Below, one piece after another: positions 26,990 through 40,350 of a stretch of DNA of 64,000 bases. A model generated the notes under the pieces. The model ran no database searches and was not told the DNA's origin. It saw only the letters and a list, made by a program, of their open reading frames with translations. This stretch comes from Hippophae tibetana (Eukaryota > Streptophyta > Magnoliopsida > Rosales > Elaeagnaceae): the NCBI GenBank assembly GCA_037013495.1, contig CM072811.1, forward strand, positions 40,873,452 to 40,937,451, in the 5' to 3' direction. The translations under genes and the position numbers were made by a program. Positions within the stretch are counted from its first letter, which is position 1, and each line of letters starts with the position of its first letter.

Positions 26990-28130
26990 AATTTTGGACT
27001 AGAAGATGTTAGTGTAGACTACACATCCTCTTAGGAAATGGTCTGGACTGTGTAACCTTTGAGGTAGTATATTTGGTTACGAGTAAGCATCATCACACTC
27101 TGAGAATTGGAAGATGTTATAGGGAGTCCTTTTTGATGGAAAATGGTTCTATATCTTATAGCTTATGAGACATTCAAGAATGGCTTGGAGTCTTTATGAT
27201 GTCATGGTTCCATCCTTTGAAGTTTTCCATGTGCTCCAAGGGGTTGTTATTACCATCATAGGTGCCTGTGTCAGGCATTTTAAACTTGTAGGAAAATGAA
27301 GTAACCACAATTTCTGGTGTGAATAGGGACTCAACTGAGACAGTTAAGTCTGGGGGTCAACCTTATTTCAACCTTTATTGCACCTTTTACAATTGCATAC
27401 AAGTTGGTCAATAGTTAGATGGATAATCGTCAAAACATTCTTTCAAGAATTGTCCCTTGGATGGCCATCAACTGTTGAGACTGTATGGTCAACATATTTT
27501 ATTTGGACATAATGGCCACATCCACTGGCATCAATATGAGTGTGCAAATAATGTTTAGACATAAGTTGTTCGGATTGGAAGACGTTAATGTAAGGAAACA
27601 ATTTGGACTAAAATACGTTATTGTGGACTACACTTCTTGTTAGGGAGTAATTTGGATTGTCCAACCTATGAGGCAGCATGTTCGAAAATGAGTAGGCGTT
27701 ATCGTGCTCAGGGTATTGGAAGATGCCACAGGGAGTCCTTGTAGACGAAAAATGGTTCTAGATCTGATGGATCGAAGAAACACACCATAATGGTCTAGAA
27801 TGTATTTTTCATGATGTCAAAGGGAACATAAAGTTTCATGCCCCGTGTGCTCCAAAGGGTCATTATTACCATCATAAGAGGTATGTTGGGCATCTTGAAC
27901 TTGTAGGAGAATGAAGTAACCAAGACTTCTAGTGTGAATGAGTACTCGACCAAGATAATTATGTTTAGGGGTCAACCTCGATTTAACCTTTGTTGTACAT
28001 TTTACAGTTGCATACAAATCAGTTAATAGTTGGATAGAGAATTGTTGGTAAATTCTCTCAATGATTATCCCTTGGATTTCCATTGATCATTGAGGCTACA
28101 TGATCAACATATTTTGTTTGGGTAAAACAA
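26990..28130 (-). pseudogene. Duplicated gag-like segment
   Basis: Two diverged copies of about 560 bp, at 26990-27560 and 27590-28130, lie head to tail. On the minus strand both carry the pattern KFKMP followed by YDGNN(D/N)PLEH, the conserved start of the gag domain in Tat/Athila-like gypsy elements. A 1-base shift lies between the two halves of the motif in the second copy. The longest frame (27817-28083) is part of this. No full gag can be read. Confidence 0.6.
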
Positions 28131-28986
28131 CCTTATCTTCTAGCCTTGAGATGATTGTATAAATCATGTTTGGACATAAATTATTTGGGCTAATCCCAAC
28201 TAGTCCAAGATGGGTGGACGGAGAGACGATATCCAAACATCCATAGATGGATGACTTTATACTATGTGGATGAACTGCGATAGGTCATGTTATTTAGGAA
28301 ATGAAAGATGCCACATGGATGTTTTCTAGGATGAGATGTAGCTCGAGACTTAAGAGCCCATGGATTTTGATGGAATTCTAGGATGGACTGAAATTTATTA
28401 TCCATCATGTTGATATGGGTATCAGTATCTACTAGGGTTCTTCAATTGTGAGCCAAACGAGAGCTTTATAGGCAAACTAGTACAGGTGTGAGCTTTACCA
28501 CTTGGGTAAATTACGAGAGCATCGAATGGACTAATGAAGGAGTGAACGATTAGGCCTTATGATTCTTAATTTAAGTATTGGAAATCGTTGATTAATTTCA
28601 TTTTTTCCTTGGAAGAACAGATGATCTCTTTTTAAATACCTATTAAATGTAGATGATTGAAAGAGAGAATTACCTTTTTTTAAAATATTTTGTAGATGCA
28701 TTGGATGATGAAAGAGAGAACAGTCATTTCTCTAAAAATATGATTGAATTGGAAGGATGAATAGTCTTTCCATACATCCATTTATGTACACCCATTTTGT
28801 ACATGCATTGAAAATTGTTGAATATATTATTGTTGGATTTGTCTTGTCTTAAGGATCAAGGAATTGGTTTTTTTTTTAGAACTAATCTGAAAGTTAGTGA
28901 ATCGAGACTAAATTGATTTTGGTTTGTTCAATGAACCAGACCAATTTTCCCTTCTTCTTATTGCCTTTCCTACACAAAACTTGTTT

Positions 28987-29102
28987 GATTGGCCCCCACT
29001 CACTCCGGTAGTGTATGAAGACATGTATGAAGTGTTTCGATGTTGATTGGCCCTCACTCACTCTGGTAGTGTATGAAGACATGTATGAAGTGTTTCGATG
29101 TT
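28987..29102. repeat. 58-bp tandem duplication
   Basis: Two nearly identical copies at 28987-29044 and 29045-29102, each starting GATTGGCCC and ending TTTCGATGTT, with a partial third start at 29103. Only a few bases differ. Confidence 0.9.
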
Positions 29103-29653
29103 GATTGGCCACCAAATTTTGGCATCTAATTGATTAAATGATAGGCTTTCTAGTGGTGGTATCAAACTTCTTAGGTGATGCACAGATTTTTAGATCCAAA
29201 TAGAGAGTTCTCAATGAGCAAAAAAGTTTCATGGGGCCTTATTCAAACTATGTCGACATTGTTAACTTATTGACATTTTTTGTCTAGCAACCAAGGAAGC
29301 CTCATTTGTTAAAGGTGTCAAAAATAAAGCTACCATTTGGTAGTAATGATTATTGTGCACATGTCCTTCTGTGCATTTGGCTCGTTGAGTGAAGGATTGC
29401 ACGAGATGATCTTTTTCAACCTCCATTGGGACAAAACTCTTGAAGCTTGTTAATTGATTTGTTACTTTCTTGTTCGAAGCACATAGGGTGAATCTTATGG
29501 AGATTGTGTAGAACTCTAATTATAATGTTGCTCCTTTCTCCAAAGGTAGTATAGCTTTGTAGATGAATATTGGAGAACACTTATGAATGTCCTTCCTAAA
29601 TTATAGATTTTTTTAGTTTGGTAGAACACACTCGTTTTTCACAAATGGTGCCA

Positions 29654-30135
29654 TATGTTGATGTTAATTTTTGTCACCACCATATAGAACTATTCTCCGT
29701 AGATTTATGGGATAGGAAAACTCGTTAGGACCTCAAACCATTATGGGAATGATAGTCTTTGACCCTTCGATACTTAAACCAATAATGAGATTATAGAAGA
29801 TAAAGAAAATTTAGGTTTCGCTCTGTGATGAATAGGAAAATTAGTGTTTATAATTTTCGTTCTTTTATGTAAGAAAAGTTTGATTCTATATGAATGTGTA
29901 CAATGGTGATTATATATAAAGATTATGAATAACATAATACATATATTTTATCATAGACTTGTTATAACATCATAATTATCTCTTTAGGATAATTATGAGA
30001 TAGTTACGGATCATTTATCTTTTTATAGAGATTATCTATCAATCATATTTATTTAATGATTCAATACTTATTGGGTTGACTCATAAGAAGCTTTGTTGAT
30101 TGTGACTACTTTTTATTTGCTCTATGTCATATATT
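29654..30135 (-). repeat. Right LTR-like repeat of the decayed element
   Basis: Counterpart of 25894-26397. The element's primer-site-like sequence lies at about 29640-29653 on its inner side. Confidence 0.6.
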
Positions 30136-30140
30136 AAAGA

Positions 30141-32043
30141 GCATTTATATATATCATAATTATATTACAATCATAACTGATTATCATTAAATATACTTAA
30201 GTAAACTCGACTATACTTATAATATTGTTTCATATTATTTGTGATTTATTACAATATAAATAGACTTTTCCTATATTAAATTACATTTAAAAAATTTATT
30301 AAAAATATTAAATAAAATGTGATATCTATAGTATAACCCAATTTACATATTTTACTTTGTTTACATCTTTTATCACTCACGCTTTTAAAATTCAGTTTTG
30401 CTCTCAAATGCCGTGTAACTTGTGCAGCAAATATTACACACGATACTGTTATTTAAGATAAGATATATTAAAAAAGTACGGGCATTACAAAACAAATTAC
30501 CAATTATCTTCATTGATTCATAATAATTTGATTGAAAGAAAAAGATATGAATCTAAAGTCGATAAATTTATTGTGCGGTTTACAATTTCGCTCAGCTAGT
30601 GGGCCTGCTAGTTGCTAATATTGCTTCCACGCATGTTCATCCTTCCCATTTCCCACCACATATATCCTACATATGTACTAACACATACGCCAATTGATAA
30701 TTGGTATCATCATTAGCTGGTTAATAACATCTTATCTCTAATTATAAGCGTGAATGTCAATTTGCTATGAATCTTTAAAACCATTTAATGTTGTCTAAGT
30801 TTAAAATAATAGGAAGGATAAAAAATATTTAAGATATTCTTATATTTAATTTAAATATTAACTTAGAATAAAATACAAAACATTCTAACATAACAAGAAT
30901 CTTCGTTCTTTTCCAATCTCTTAGTAATATGTTGTAATGTTATACTTTTCTCACACTTTTGTATAATTTATTATTTTTTATTAATTTATCTTATTTAACA
31001 ATCAAAAACAAATTATTTCTAATTTTATTTTATTTATAATTTTATAAATTTTAATTTAATGTTTATTTACATGACTCAAATAAACATAATAATATTATTA
31101 TTATTTTTATTGAATTCGATTTCAATTACCGTTAAGTTTTTATTCTACAAACATGAACATCGATACAATCAAGTGACTGTTTGCCAAAAAAAAAAAGAGA
31201 GAAAATATTGGAAGCTGTGACTTGTGAATTGTCTTAGTTCAACCTTATTCATAAATTTGGCACTCTACTCTTTTATACGTAAATGAGTATGACTTCTCAT
31301 GTTAATGAGCTACAGAGGTTTTTTTGAGCTGTTATTATCAGTATTGATATATCAGTAAGAGAACTTAGAACAAGAGTATAAGGCCACTATTTTGGACACA
31401 GAATGGGATCCAAGTATCCTACCCCATGAGAAAAGACAATAACAATAAATATAAAAAAAATAAAAATCAGAGCACCTTATCTTAAATTATATTGTTGGTG
31501 GGATCAGAAGCTTTAAGATTTATTTTCTCTCTTTTTCTCTCCAAAGTTAAGGGCTCCATTTGATTATTACAATCAAACCCAGAAACAGTTACTGATTGGG
31601 AAGGACAAGGGTTTGTGGGTCAGAGAGATGGAGTCTTTGACAAAAGGAGGATATTATTAACATGCAGTGCCAGAGAGTAGAGTTGAAATTATCCATTTAG
31701 GACATATGGCAGTAAATTGTTCGTCTACTAGGTATAATAGGTGGAGCCCTTGTGACACTTATCCATCTTTTGTTTTTGTGGAAAAATGATGAAGATTGCC
31801 CCTTTAATTTGGTGGGAATTTAAAAGTAGGATGTATATGTATTCAAAAATTTAAAACATTCAGTTTTTTTTTTTAAACTTCATGTAACATATCTCAAAAG
31901 AAAACACAGTGAGGAAATTTTTAAATTCCTTTTGATTTGCAAAAGAAAGCTTTCATTAAAATAGGAACAGGAACCTTATGCTCATTAATGATCCCACATG
32001 GGAAGCACTGTTAGCTAAGTCTTGTAAAGAGAGTATTTTTGTG
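30141..32043. other. Intergenic DNA upstream of the small-protein gene
   Basis: No gene is recognised. The part from about 31200 is less AT-rich and would hold the promoter and upstream sequences of the plus-strand gene starting at 32182. Confidence 0.55.
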
Positions 32044-32051
32044 TATAAATT
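32044..32051 (+). promoter_or_regulatory. TATA box of the WWQGSLYY gene
   Basis: TATAAATT lies about 130 bases upstream of the start codon, with a pyrimidine-rich leader between. This is the usual place for a plant TATA box. Confidence 0.5.
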
Positions 32052-32181
32052 TCAAACGTTTATGATACAACTTCTTCATACCTTCTTTGATCTCCACCAA
32101 CTTCTTTGTTAACTGTAATCTTCTCTTCCTTTAGTCTTTCTTTCTCTGCAATCTGCTTTGTTTGTTTCACTCAAAGGTTAG

Positions 32182-33813
32182 ATGAGTGATAGAAAATCAA
32201 TGGAGGGTAAAAATTATGGTAGTTCATACTCCTCCTCATTACCTGCTGAACTTTTTGGCACCAAGGAGTCGCCGCAACAGCAATCAACTGGAGTTTTCGC
32301 CTCTATTTTCCCGCCACCGTCGAAGGTATTAATATTGTTTCACTCTGTTAAGTTTGTTTTCATGAGAGATTTTTAGTTTCTGTGATCATTTGCTATGTTA
32401 GGAGCTTTAGTCCTATGGTGGATTTGATCTCAATTGAGATTTCATTTGTTTATTTCACTTGCATTTTTGAAAGACCTTTATTTTGTCACCTTTCATGTTC
32501 TTATAAAATAACACAACTTTAAAAGAAGCATAAAAGGTAGAATTTGCTCTGTTCAACTCTCTTGGAACTACCACAAAGTGTGTAAGTGTAAAATTTATTC
32601 TAATTCTTCTATATATCTGATTCGTTTAACTTAATTCATTGTAGGTGATAGGGAGGAATTCTGGAAGATCTGAAATGGTAGGATCCTGGTTTAAACAGGA
32701 CTCAGGAAACCAAACATTGAACCTCAAGCAAGGTTTATAAATCAGTCATGCCTAATAAGTTTCACTTTCTTAGTAAAAAAATTCTCAAACAACTAATAAA
32801 AAAAATTGATAAATGTACATGTAAGTTTCCTGTATAACTGTTAGGAACTAAAAAAATCTCAGACATGTTCTTCAAGGCAACAAGTCAAACAACAAATACT
32901 TTGATCATCACAATTTTTGAATTTCACATTCACTACTTTTGAGTACTTATATTTCAGATATGGTCTGATGTGATTTGATACAACTTTCAAGTAGTTTTAT
33001 TTTAAACATGAAACAGTATATATGCAAACAAAAATTTGCAAGCACTAATGAAATTTCACATTTAGTTTTTGAGTTTTAATGAATCATTAGAACTCTCATA
33101 TGATCTGATATAACTTTCAAGTACTTATATTTTAAGTATGAGATCATATTGTCTCGTATGGAAGTTATAGCAGACCATATGAGAGTTCTAGTATATTTCA
33201 AATATGTTCTGATGAATTATTGGAACATTCATCAGAACTCTCATAAGGCCTGATATAACTTTCAAGTACTCTTCTATTTCAAATTTGAAGCAGTATATGC
33301 TAACAAAAATTTCCTCGGGCTTGACATTTGCTGAACATTATAGCTCCTGATACTAGCAAAGGTGCACGTTATAGTATGCCGAACAAGGACTGGAGTTCTA
33401 TTGTTCAGGAAGAAAGAGTGGAACCATGCCATCTAAGTTCATCTCTATACTACGGTGGGCAAGACGTTTACACCGTGTCCTCAAGTATCCAAACACCTCA
33501 GTCTTACCCAATAGTGAGTTTTATTAGAACATCATTCATATAAATTTCAATATTCTGATTTGCTTTTCCAAGCATTATTGGTTGAAACAAGAATGTGCTG
33601 AAATAAAACTATTGGTATACTCGTGGATTTTTAGTTCAATAAGGATGGTGGAGAAGATGATACCAATGCAAGTAATCCAAACTTTGCTCATCGAGGAGAT
33701 TGGTGGCAAGGTATTATTGTCCTACATGAACTCTGAGTCTTTTAACCATGGTTGATAATAATAGAACACTGAATGTTTAACTTGCTTTATATGCAGGTTC
33801 GCTTTATTATTAA
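32182..33813 (+). CDS. Small plant-specific protein ending in WWQGSLYY (five exons)
   Basis: Exons 32182-32325, 32645-32732, 33344-33513, 33635-33710 and 33797-33813 join in frame with GT-AG borders and give 164 residues ending in a TAA. Visible motifs: a Ser-rich start, AELFGTKES, IFPPPSKVIGR, EERVEPCHLSSSLYYGGQDVY, DGGEDDTNAS and a final RGDWWQGSLYY. I recognise this as an uncharacterised land-plant family of similar length, with the same C-terminal tail; its function is unknown. It has no signal peptide, no membrane segment and no enzyme motif, and is probably a mostly disordered soluble protein. An alternative start is the ATG at 32200 (MEGKNYG), which may match relatives better. All exons look intact. 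Confidence 0.85.
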
Positions 33814-34740
33814 GACCTTTCCTTCCAGAGTTACATGCGTTCTCCATCTAGTTTTTAAGGTACAGTAATGGTTTAAGAAATATGGTTCTTACTATTTTGA
33901 CTGAATTTAAAAACAGTAAGGTATTTTCCCTATGTATATATGACCCACTTATTCACATAGTTTCCCTTTTAACCCCTCAAGAAAAAGAACATATGTTTTA
34001 ATATATTTTTTTTTTCTTGAGAGGTTAAAAGTGAAATTTTATGAATGAAGTGAGTTATGTCATGTAATTAAACTAAACTTTTCTCTTTGTTTAGTAAGCA
34101 TACATGAACATGAAGCAATAGTTTTATCATTTATGTGATATTAGAAATTTTTGTTTAATGTTATTAAAGCACTGGTTAAGTTTGTCATTTTTCAATAGAA
34201 AATTCTAAAATCTATAAAATATTTTCTTAAAAAAAATTCCAAGATGTTTTAAAGTAGTGACACAGGGAAGTAAATCTTAATTCATGGAAATCAATCCTAC
34301 AACTAAAGCATCATGAGACAATACTAGTTAATAAAGTTAGAATTCCAGCAATAATAGATGAATCTTTATTATTCATTTTATTACTTTAATTCTTTTGAAA
34401 AAGATTATTAACTTTTTGAATAGAGGTCTTTAACTAATTGGCATTTCTATGTTCTGTCATATTTTGCAGGGAACCATGAGTCCAGGCTTCAAAGTACAAA
34501 AAATTGCAATATAAATAAGAAGTTCATGTAGGCAGATATTTTGTTTATCTTTGTTTTTGGAAGTAACCGAGAAGGTGTGTAGAATAAATAAAGTAGTGGA
34601 TGTGGGAAAAGGTTCTAGAAGACTGGTAATCAAAATCTCCATCTTTTCTGTATTATTCTGTAAGGGTTTACTGTATGCTTTGCTGAGTCCTGAGAAGTTG
34701 CCTAAACCTTGTCAGGGCTCTCCACTGGACTAAGTTTGTA
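33814..34740 (+). other. Probable 3' UTR of the WWQGSLYY gene, with an intron
   Basis: After the stop, a possible donor near 33860 (AAG/GTACAG) and a possible acceptor near 34469 (TTTGCAG) suggest an intron within the 3' untranslated region. This is inferred from splice-like borders only. Confidence 0.35.
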
Positions 34741-37555
34741 TATGTAATTAAGAATCGTTTTATCATGTTTCTAAAGCCTGTAATTTCTGACTATGAAATG
34801 ATGAGATGGAAATTTTCTATAGATGCTTAAAGTTTTTCTTGTGAGAGCTGAAATATCAAGGATGTAAAGCGTTTCCAAGGGTTATGCTATTCATGGTTAT
34901 AAAGGAATTTCATCAGATTTCATAAAGAGCATTATCGCACAGTTAAAAGTAAATTAGGGAATAGGCAAGAACTGTGCCATTTTGTAATCAGCCAAACCAT
35001 GGTGTTTCGCAGTTGCCAAACATGCTTACAGCTTCTCACTGTGAAAACTCTTGAATGGTTGGAAACTATCACCAGATTCAGGCACAGAATGGTACCTATC
35101 TATCTATCTGATCACTTTTTTTATTTTTTGGTCTTGTCTTGTACCTTGTGTTCCTGATTCCGGGTCAGACTTTTTCTTTCACTTGCTCTCTAACTAGAAG
35201 CAAATTTTTCTTCACTCCTGGCCTTGTCAAGTATCGCAAAGTCTCAGTTTCCCTACAGTCAAATCAGCATTGGACAATGGACAGTTTATTGGAGGGTACA
35301 TTTTCTCCACAGAGCTTGAACTTGAGTTTTAAGTCCAAATGGATTTGCTACCTAATAGAACCCTGATTGGTTGTTTCAATCAGCTTTCCAAGTGAAAATA
35401 TCAGATTTTACAACAATGTCTAATACCAAATTATGATAATGACAGTAACTATCCTGATTGTTTATATAATCTGCTATGCATAGGAAAGCCTTTCATAAGC
35501 GGCTAATATATTGGTGGAAGGGAACAGTTGCAACCTTTTGGTATGTGCTGTAAAGTTTTAATTTCTAAACTGAATTTGACATGAAACTGAGAGATCTTGA
35601 ATAATACTGTTTGCTTCTATTTCTTCTGCACAATCGAATAAATTATTCACATGTATTGTTTTACTACTTAGTAGTACAAGGGAAAAGATTTTGAGCTAAA
35701 AACTTTTAACTAAAAATTAGTTACACAACCTTTAATCCTAACCATCTATTACAATATAAAATCTAAAGCTGAAAATCTCTAATCCATGCCATTCTTGATA
35801 GTCAATGCAATGATAACACAAGCTGCATAATCCTTGTAAACCTTCCACTGTTTCTGTTTTCCTCTGTAAGCCTTACGCAAGTCTTTGTGCCAAATTCTGC
35901 AAAAATGTTGTAAGCCATCACATTGCTTCTGATTCTCCATTTTAAGCTTTACACAAGCCTCTATTCTCCAAGTTCAATTTCAGCTACCTTCCTTACATCT
36001 ACATGTGCCAGGTGAGGGTCAAAGCATGGCGTTCTAGCCCTCCTACACGAGATATACGAGGCCAATTCTTGACAAATACAACAGTCTTAAGGAGTTTTTA
36101 AAGTGAATGTTTGCACCAGGAGACATTAAAGCTGAGAATACTAACTCTATTCTTTGTCATGGAATTGCAGATTATGTGAGATCCAAAGGAAATTCAGATG
36201 AGTTTTCTGATTGAAGAAATCTGTTGGGACATTGAGAATATTCCAAGATCAGGGGTCTTAAAACCCTGACGTCGGGACATGCATGGACTTTACCAAGGGA
36301 ACCTCGGTGGTCCACTAAAACTACCCTCCCATTGCACAAGAAGATGATTCAACTTCGAACCATCAGACCTCGGTATAAGAAGACATCAGCAATAAACCTT
36401 GGGGACGGTAAAGCATGAAAAGTACACCCCATACCTAGTACGAGATTGGCAGACACGAGAGATCCCATGCCGTTCAAGGTTCCTAGTACACAATGCTAGT
36501 TAGGAATGTGCATTTTAATTGCGATAATCAAAACTATTGTTATTTGCAAAAATCTAATGATTTTTTCTCCAAAAAATAACTATTATCATTTACTCTGTGA
36601 GGCGAGAATTGTTTTTGTAATATCAAAACTATGGTCGGTAAAAACCAAATATATATTAAAATTGTCTTTATATATCTATAATTACATAAAAAATATACTT
36701 AAAATACAAACATTTTGAATAATTAGATTAAATTATGTTTATTTTTACATATATATTTTTTATTTTACTTAAAATTATGTACTAAATAAATAAATAAAAA
36801 ATAAAAATTAATGTCAATATTTGAAATAATATAATAAGGTATATATTATATTAATTTTAATTTTTTTAAATTAAATATATTTTTAAATAAATGTTAAAAA
36901 ATAAAAATAAAATTGTTAAATTATAGAGAAATTATTAACCGATCATAACCGACACTTATTACTTAAATCTATTGAAAATCGATGTAAGATGATTATGATT
37001 ATTAGTATAACCGTACTCACAAATCCTAGTGCTCATGCTCATTCTTCTGGCAGGCATCCAGACCAACATAAAAGACCTCCATAAAATGGAGCTTATAAAA
37101 CGGTCACTTCAAAGAAGCTCAGCTGGAAAAAACCTTAAGAACTTAGAACCTTACAGCCCAAGGAAGGTCCTAAATTAAGAACCACTATTAGCTGTTTTAC
37201 CCAACAAAATCGATTACTCGGCTCTCAATATCAAAAGGACACCTACTTGTTTCAGAATTTTCAGGAGATAAAGTCCCAAAATCATTTCTAAATAAGGATA
37301 ACAACGCTCAGCTAAAAGAACATAGATCCTACTGACAATCTCCGTGGTCTATACTCGTACAGTTTGTGAAATAATAAGAAAACTTGCTTAAGCAACAACA
37401 TTATCCAATTTGACAATCTCTATCTCCAGTTATGATTTAACAAGAAGCAAGAGCTTAATTCTAGCAAATGACACAGTCAATAGTTAAAAAAAATTGACAC
37501 AGTCAAATCTCAACACATTAGTGGTATAAAATAGAGATAATAATGAATGATTCTG
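34741..37555. other. Intergenic DNA, possible transposon remnants
   Basis: No protein is recognised. The parts at 36000-36480 and 37010-37400 are less AT-rich than their surroundings and may be old mobile-element pieces, but I see no coding motif or terminal repeat. Confidence 0.45.
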
Positions 37556-37919
37556 ACGCAGGAAGCAAATTGCAAGAAGTTAAACTGCACAATAACAGTT
37601 GCAGACATGGGCAACAATTTGTTGATTGTAAACCCATGTGTATTGAAAGAGATAATTCTCAAAACTAGAAGATTACAATAAAAAGTATCCTTCCCTATTG
37701 CAATTCACAGTATATAGGCTATGCTAACAAATTATCATGAAAAAGAGTATAAGCAACGGCACATTGCCAGCTCACCACTAGCAGACAAATTCTGTTAGAG
37801 AGCTTTAATTTAAATGAAAACTGAAACTCTAATAAAAGAAAAACGACAATGCAGTCTTAAAAGACACTAGCGAATAACTAACAACAATAATATTAAGTAC
37901 TTAATTGATCACTGCATCA
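37556..37919 (-). repeat. 3' LTR of the decayed gypsy element
   Basis: About 364 bp, from TGACG to CATCA, ending just before the polypurine tract (complement of 37922-37933). It contains a block of over 60 bases nearly identical to the other LTR, around GCAACGGCACATTGCCAGC. Confidence 0.8.
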
Positions 37920-37999
37920 GAGTCCTCCCCTTGAAAAGAATTCCTCATCGAATTCAATTCAACAGCTGGAGCATTTTATAGTGGATAATAAGCACGAAT

Positions 38000-40350
38000 G
38001 TGAGCTACGTTGAAGGTAGATGAAATTTTCCAATTACTTGGAATGTCATAACAATATAACATAAGAGTTGCCATTGATCTTCCTTAATACACGAAAAGGC
38101 CCATAATCTCTAGGCTGCAACTTAACACAATGTCTAGTAGGTAGCCTTTGTTTGTTCAAGTGAATCATTACAAGTTCTCCTTCCTGAAATAATTGAACTC
38201 GTCTATGTTTGCCCACCTGAGCTTGTACTGCTCATTCATCCTCTCAATATGTTGATCCCTTTATGAAATTGAACATAATCCTTACTCCAAGCAGCAACAT
38301 CTGTGGTTTTAGGATTAGGAATAGATAGCAAATCATCATTGAAATTAGAAACTTTAGTGTAAACAATAGAAAAATGAGATGGCCAGTGGACCTGTTAGCA
38401 AATCATCGTTGAAATTAGAATCTTAAGTGTAAACAATAGAAAAATGAGATGGCCAGTGGACCTGTTTACAACACTGCTAAGAGAGAAACTCAACTTCAGG
38501 AAGCATGAGATCCCATTGTTTAGGCTGTTCACTCACCAAGCAATGTAACATACTACCCACTGACCTATTGGTGGCCTTAGTTTGTCCATCAGACTGGGAG
38601 TGATAAACATTATTGAAATTAAGTGCAATGTCAAACCTCCTCCATAGCTCTTTCCATAAGTGGCTTAAAAATTTAACACCTCTATATGATGTTATCGTTT
38701 TTGGAATCCCATCGAACTTAATGATATCCTTGAAAAATAAAGTAATATGACTACATCATGCACGTTCTTGCAAGGAATGAGATGAGACATCTTTAAAAAC
38801 TTGTCCACCACGATCAGTATTGAATCTACTCTCCTTTGTGTAAGAGGAAGTCCTAGGAAAAAGTCAATGCTAAGATCTTCCCAAATAGCAGTAGGAACAT
38901 GAAGAACGGTATAAATTCCTACATTCTAAACCCCACCCCTTTTACTTTGATAGATTGAACATATTTGAATGAATTTACTGATATCTCTACAAAGATTAGA
39001 CCAATAGTATCTTTCCTCAACACGTAGGATTGTCTTGTCTCTTCTTGAATGTGAAGCAAGATCCTTGCATGAAGCTCTTTGATGAGATATTCTCGTAGGG
39101 TTATGTTAGGAATACGAAGTTGGTTCTCCTTGAACAAACAACCCTCTTATAAATGAAATTCTCTTAGAACTTACTTGCTGCTTGCGTTGTTCCTACATAA
39201 CACCAAATTCCATATCAGTGTAGTACAATTCTAGCAATGATTCAAAACTAGGGGATTTAGTTTGTAAAATTGTAAGTAGGTCATGCCTCCTACTTAAGGT
39301 ATCAACCACCTTATTATGTTAACTAGAACGATGTTTAAACTCGTTGTAGGTAGAAAACACATCTAGAATGGATTGTAGAAATATCTCTATGTATTGATCC
39401 ACTTCAATGCATGATGATTACTATAAAGAACAAATTCTTTGGAAGTTAGATACTACTCCCAGTGTTTGAAAGCTCTAACAATTACAAAGAATTCTTTATA
39501 ATAAATGGACTGTTTTGTCGTGAAGCATTCAACTTTTCACTAAAGAATTCAATGAGCTATCCTTCTTGTCAAAATTTGGAAGTGAAAGAACTGGTGCTAC
39601 ATAGAGCTTTCGTTTGATCAGTTGGAAACTGTCTTGTTGTTCTCCCTTCCACTTAAATTATCTATTATTTAAACAATTAGCTATAGGTGTAACAATTGAA
39701 CAAAAGTCCCTGACAAATCTTCTATAAAATATGGCTAGACCATGATAGCTTCTACTTCTTTGTCATCAATTGAAACACCATTTGAACTATTAAAAAGCCC
39801 CTTAAATAAAAACCTTTACATTTCTTCAAATTAAGATATAATTTGTTTTTCCTTATTGCTTGAAGAACTACTTCAAAGTGAAGTAAATGTTCTTGTTACT
39901 AACTATAGATCAAAGTGTCATCAACGTAGACAATTTTAGAAGTTCCATTAAAAGGCTTTAACACTTGATTCATTAACCTCTTAAAGATAGTGGGTGCATT
40001 GCAAAGCACAAAAGGCATCATCAACCATTCATAGATCCCCTCTGTTGTTTTAAAAGTAATTTTTTACTCATTTTCAGTCCTAATTCTTATATGATGATAG
40101 CCATTTCTCAAGTCTAGCTTAGATAACATTTTAGATCCCTATATTCTATCTAACGTGACTTCAAGCCTTGGAATTGGGTTAATGGCTCTATCGTCAACAC
40201 ACATCCTCATAGAATTTTGTTCGGGAAATCGTCAAGGAATGTTATATTCCAAAAAGTCAGGACTACAGATAACCATACAGATGTGGTTACAGGGATCAAG
40301 TTTCAACACTATTTGAACTAGATCAACATCTCTCAAGCTTAGAGCATCTA
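38000..40350 (-). pseudogene. gypsy pol remnants: integrase and reverse transcriptase
   Basis: The minus-strand frame at 38919-39137 covers the integrase zinc-binding region (LFKENQLRIPNITLREYLIKELH). Below it the core can be read in pieces (LSIDFFLGLPLTQRRVDSILIVVDKF, first catalytic Asp). Broken RNase H and reverse transcriptase parts follow up to about 40300. Stops and shifts occur throughout. Confidence 0.75.
38326..38465. repeat. 70-bp tandem duplication inside the gypsy remnant
   Basis: Two copies at 38326-38395 and 38396-38465, each from TAGCAAATCATC to GTGGACCTGT, with only a few differences. It falls inside the decayed integrase region. Confidence 0.9.

Larger units (their letters stand above)
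25894..30140 (-). mobile_element. Decayed LTR retrotransposon with gag-like remnants
   Basis: Direct repeats of about 500 bp lie at roughly 25894-26397 and 29654-30135. They share ATGATGAATAGGAAA, TGGATTATA-type words and GTTGATTGTGAC near their ends. Just inside the right repeat the minus strand reads TGGCACCATTTGTG, resembling the TGGCGCC-type primer site of Tat/Athila-like gypsy elements. The interior holds gag-like pieces on the minus strand but no protease, RT or integrase that I can recognise. It is probably an old non-autonomous or deleted element; exact ends are uncertain. Confidence 0.6.

Noticed and set aside
28894-29115. 73-codon minus-strand frame with a repeated peptide
   Set aside because: The repeat comes from the 58-bp DNA duplication, and the frame lies in the non-coding part of a decayed element.
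35139-35366. 75-codon plus-strand frame
   Set aside because: No known motif and no splice context; codon use is not convincing.
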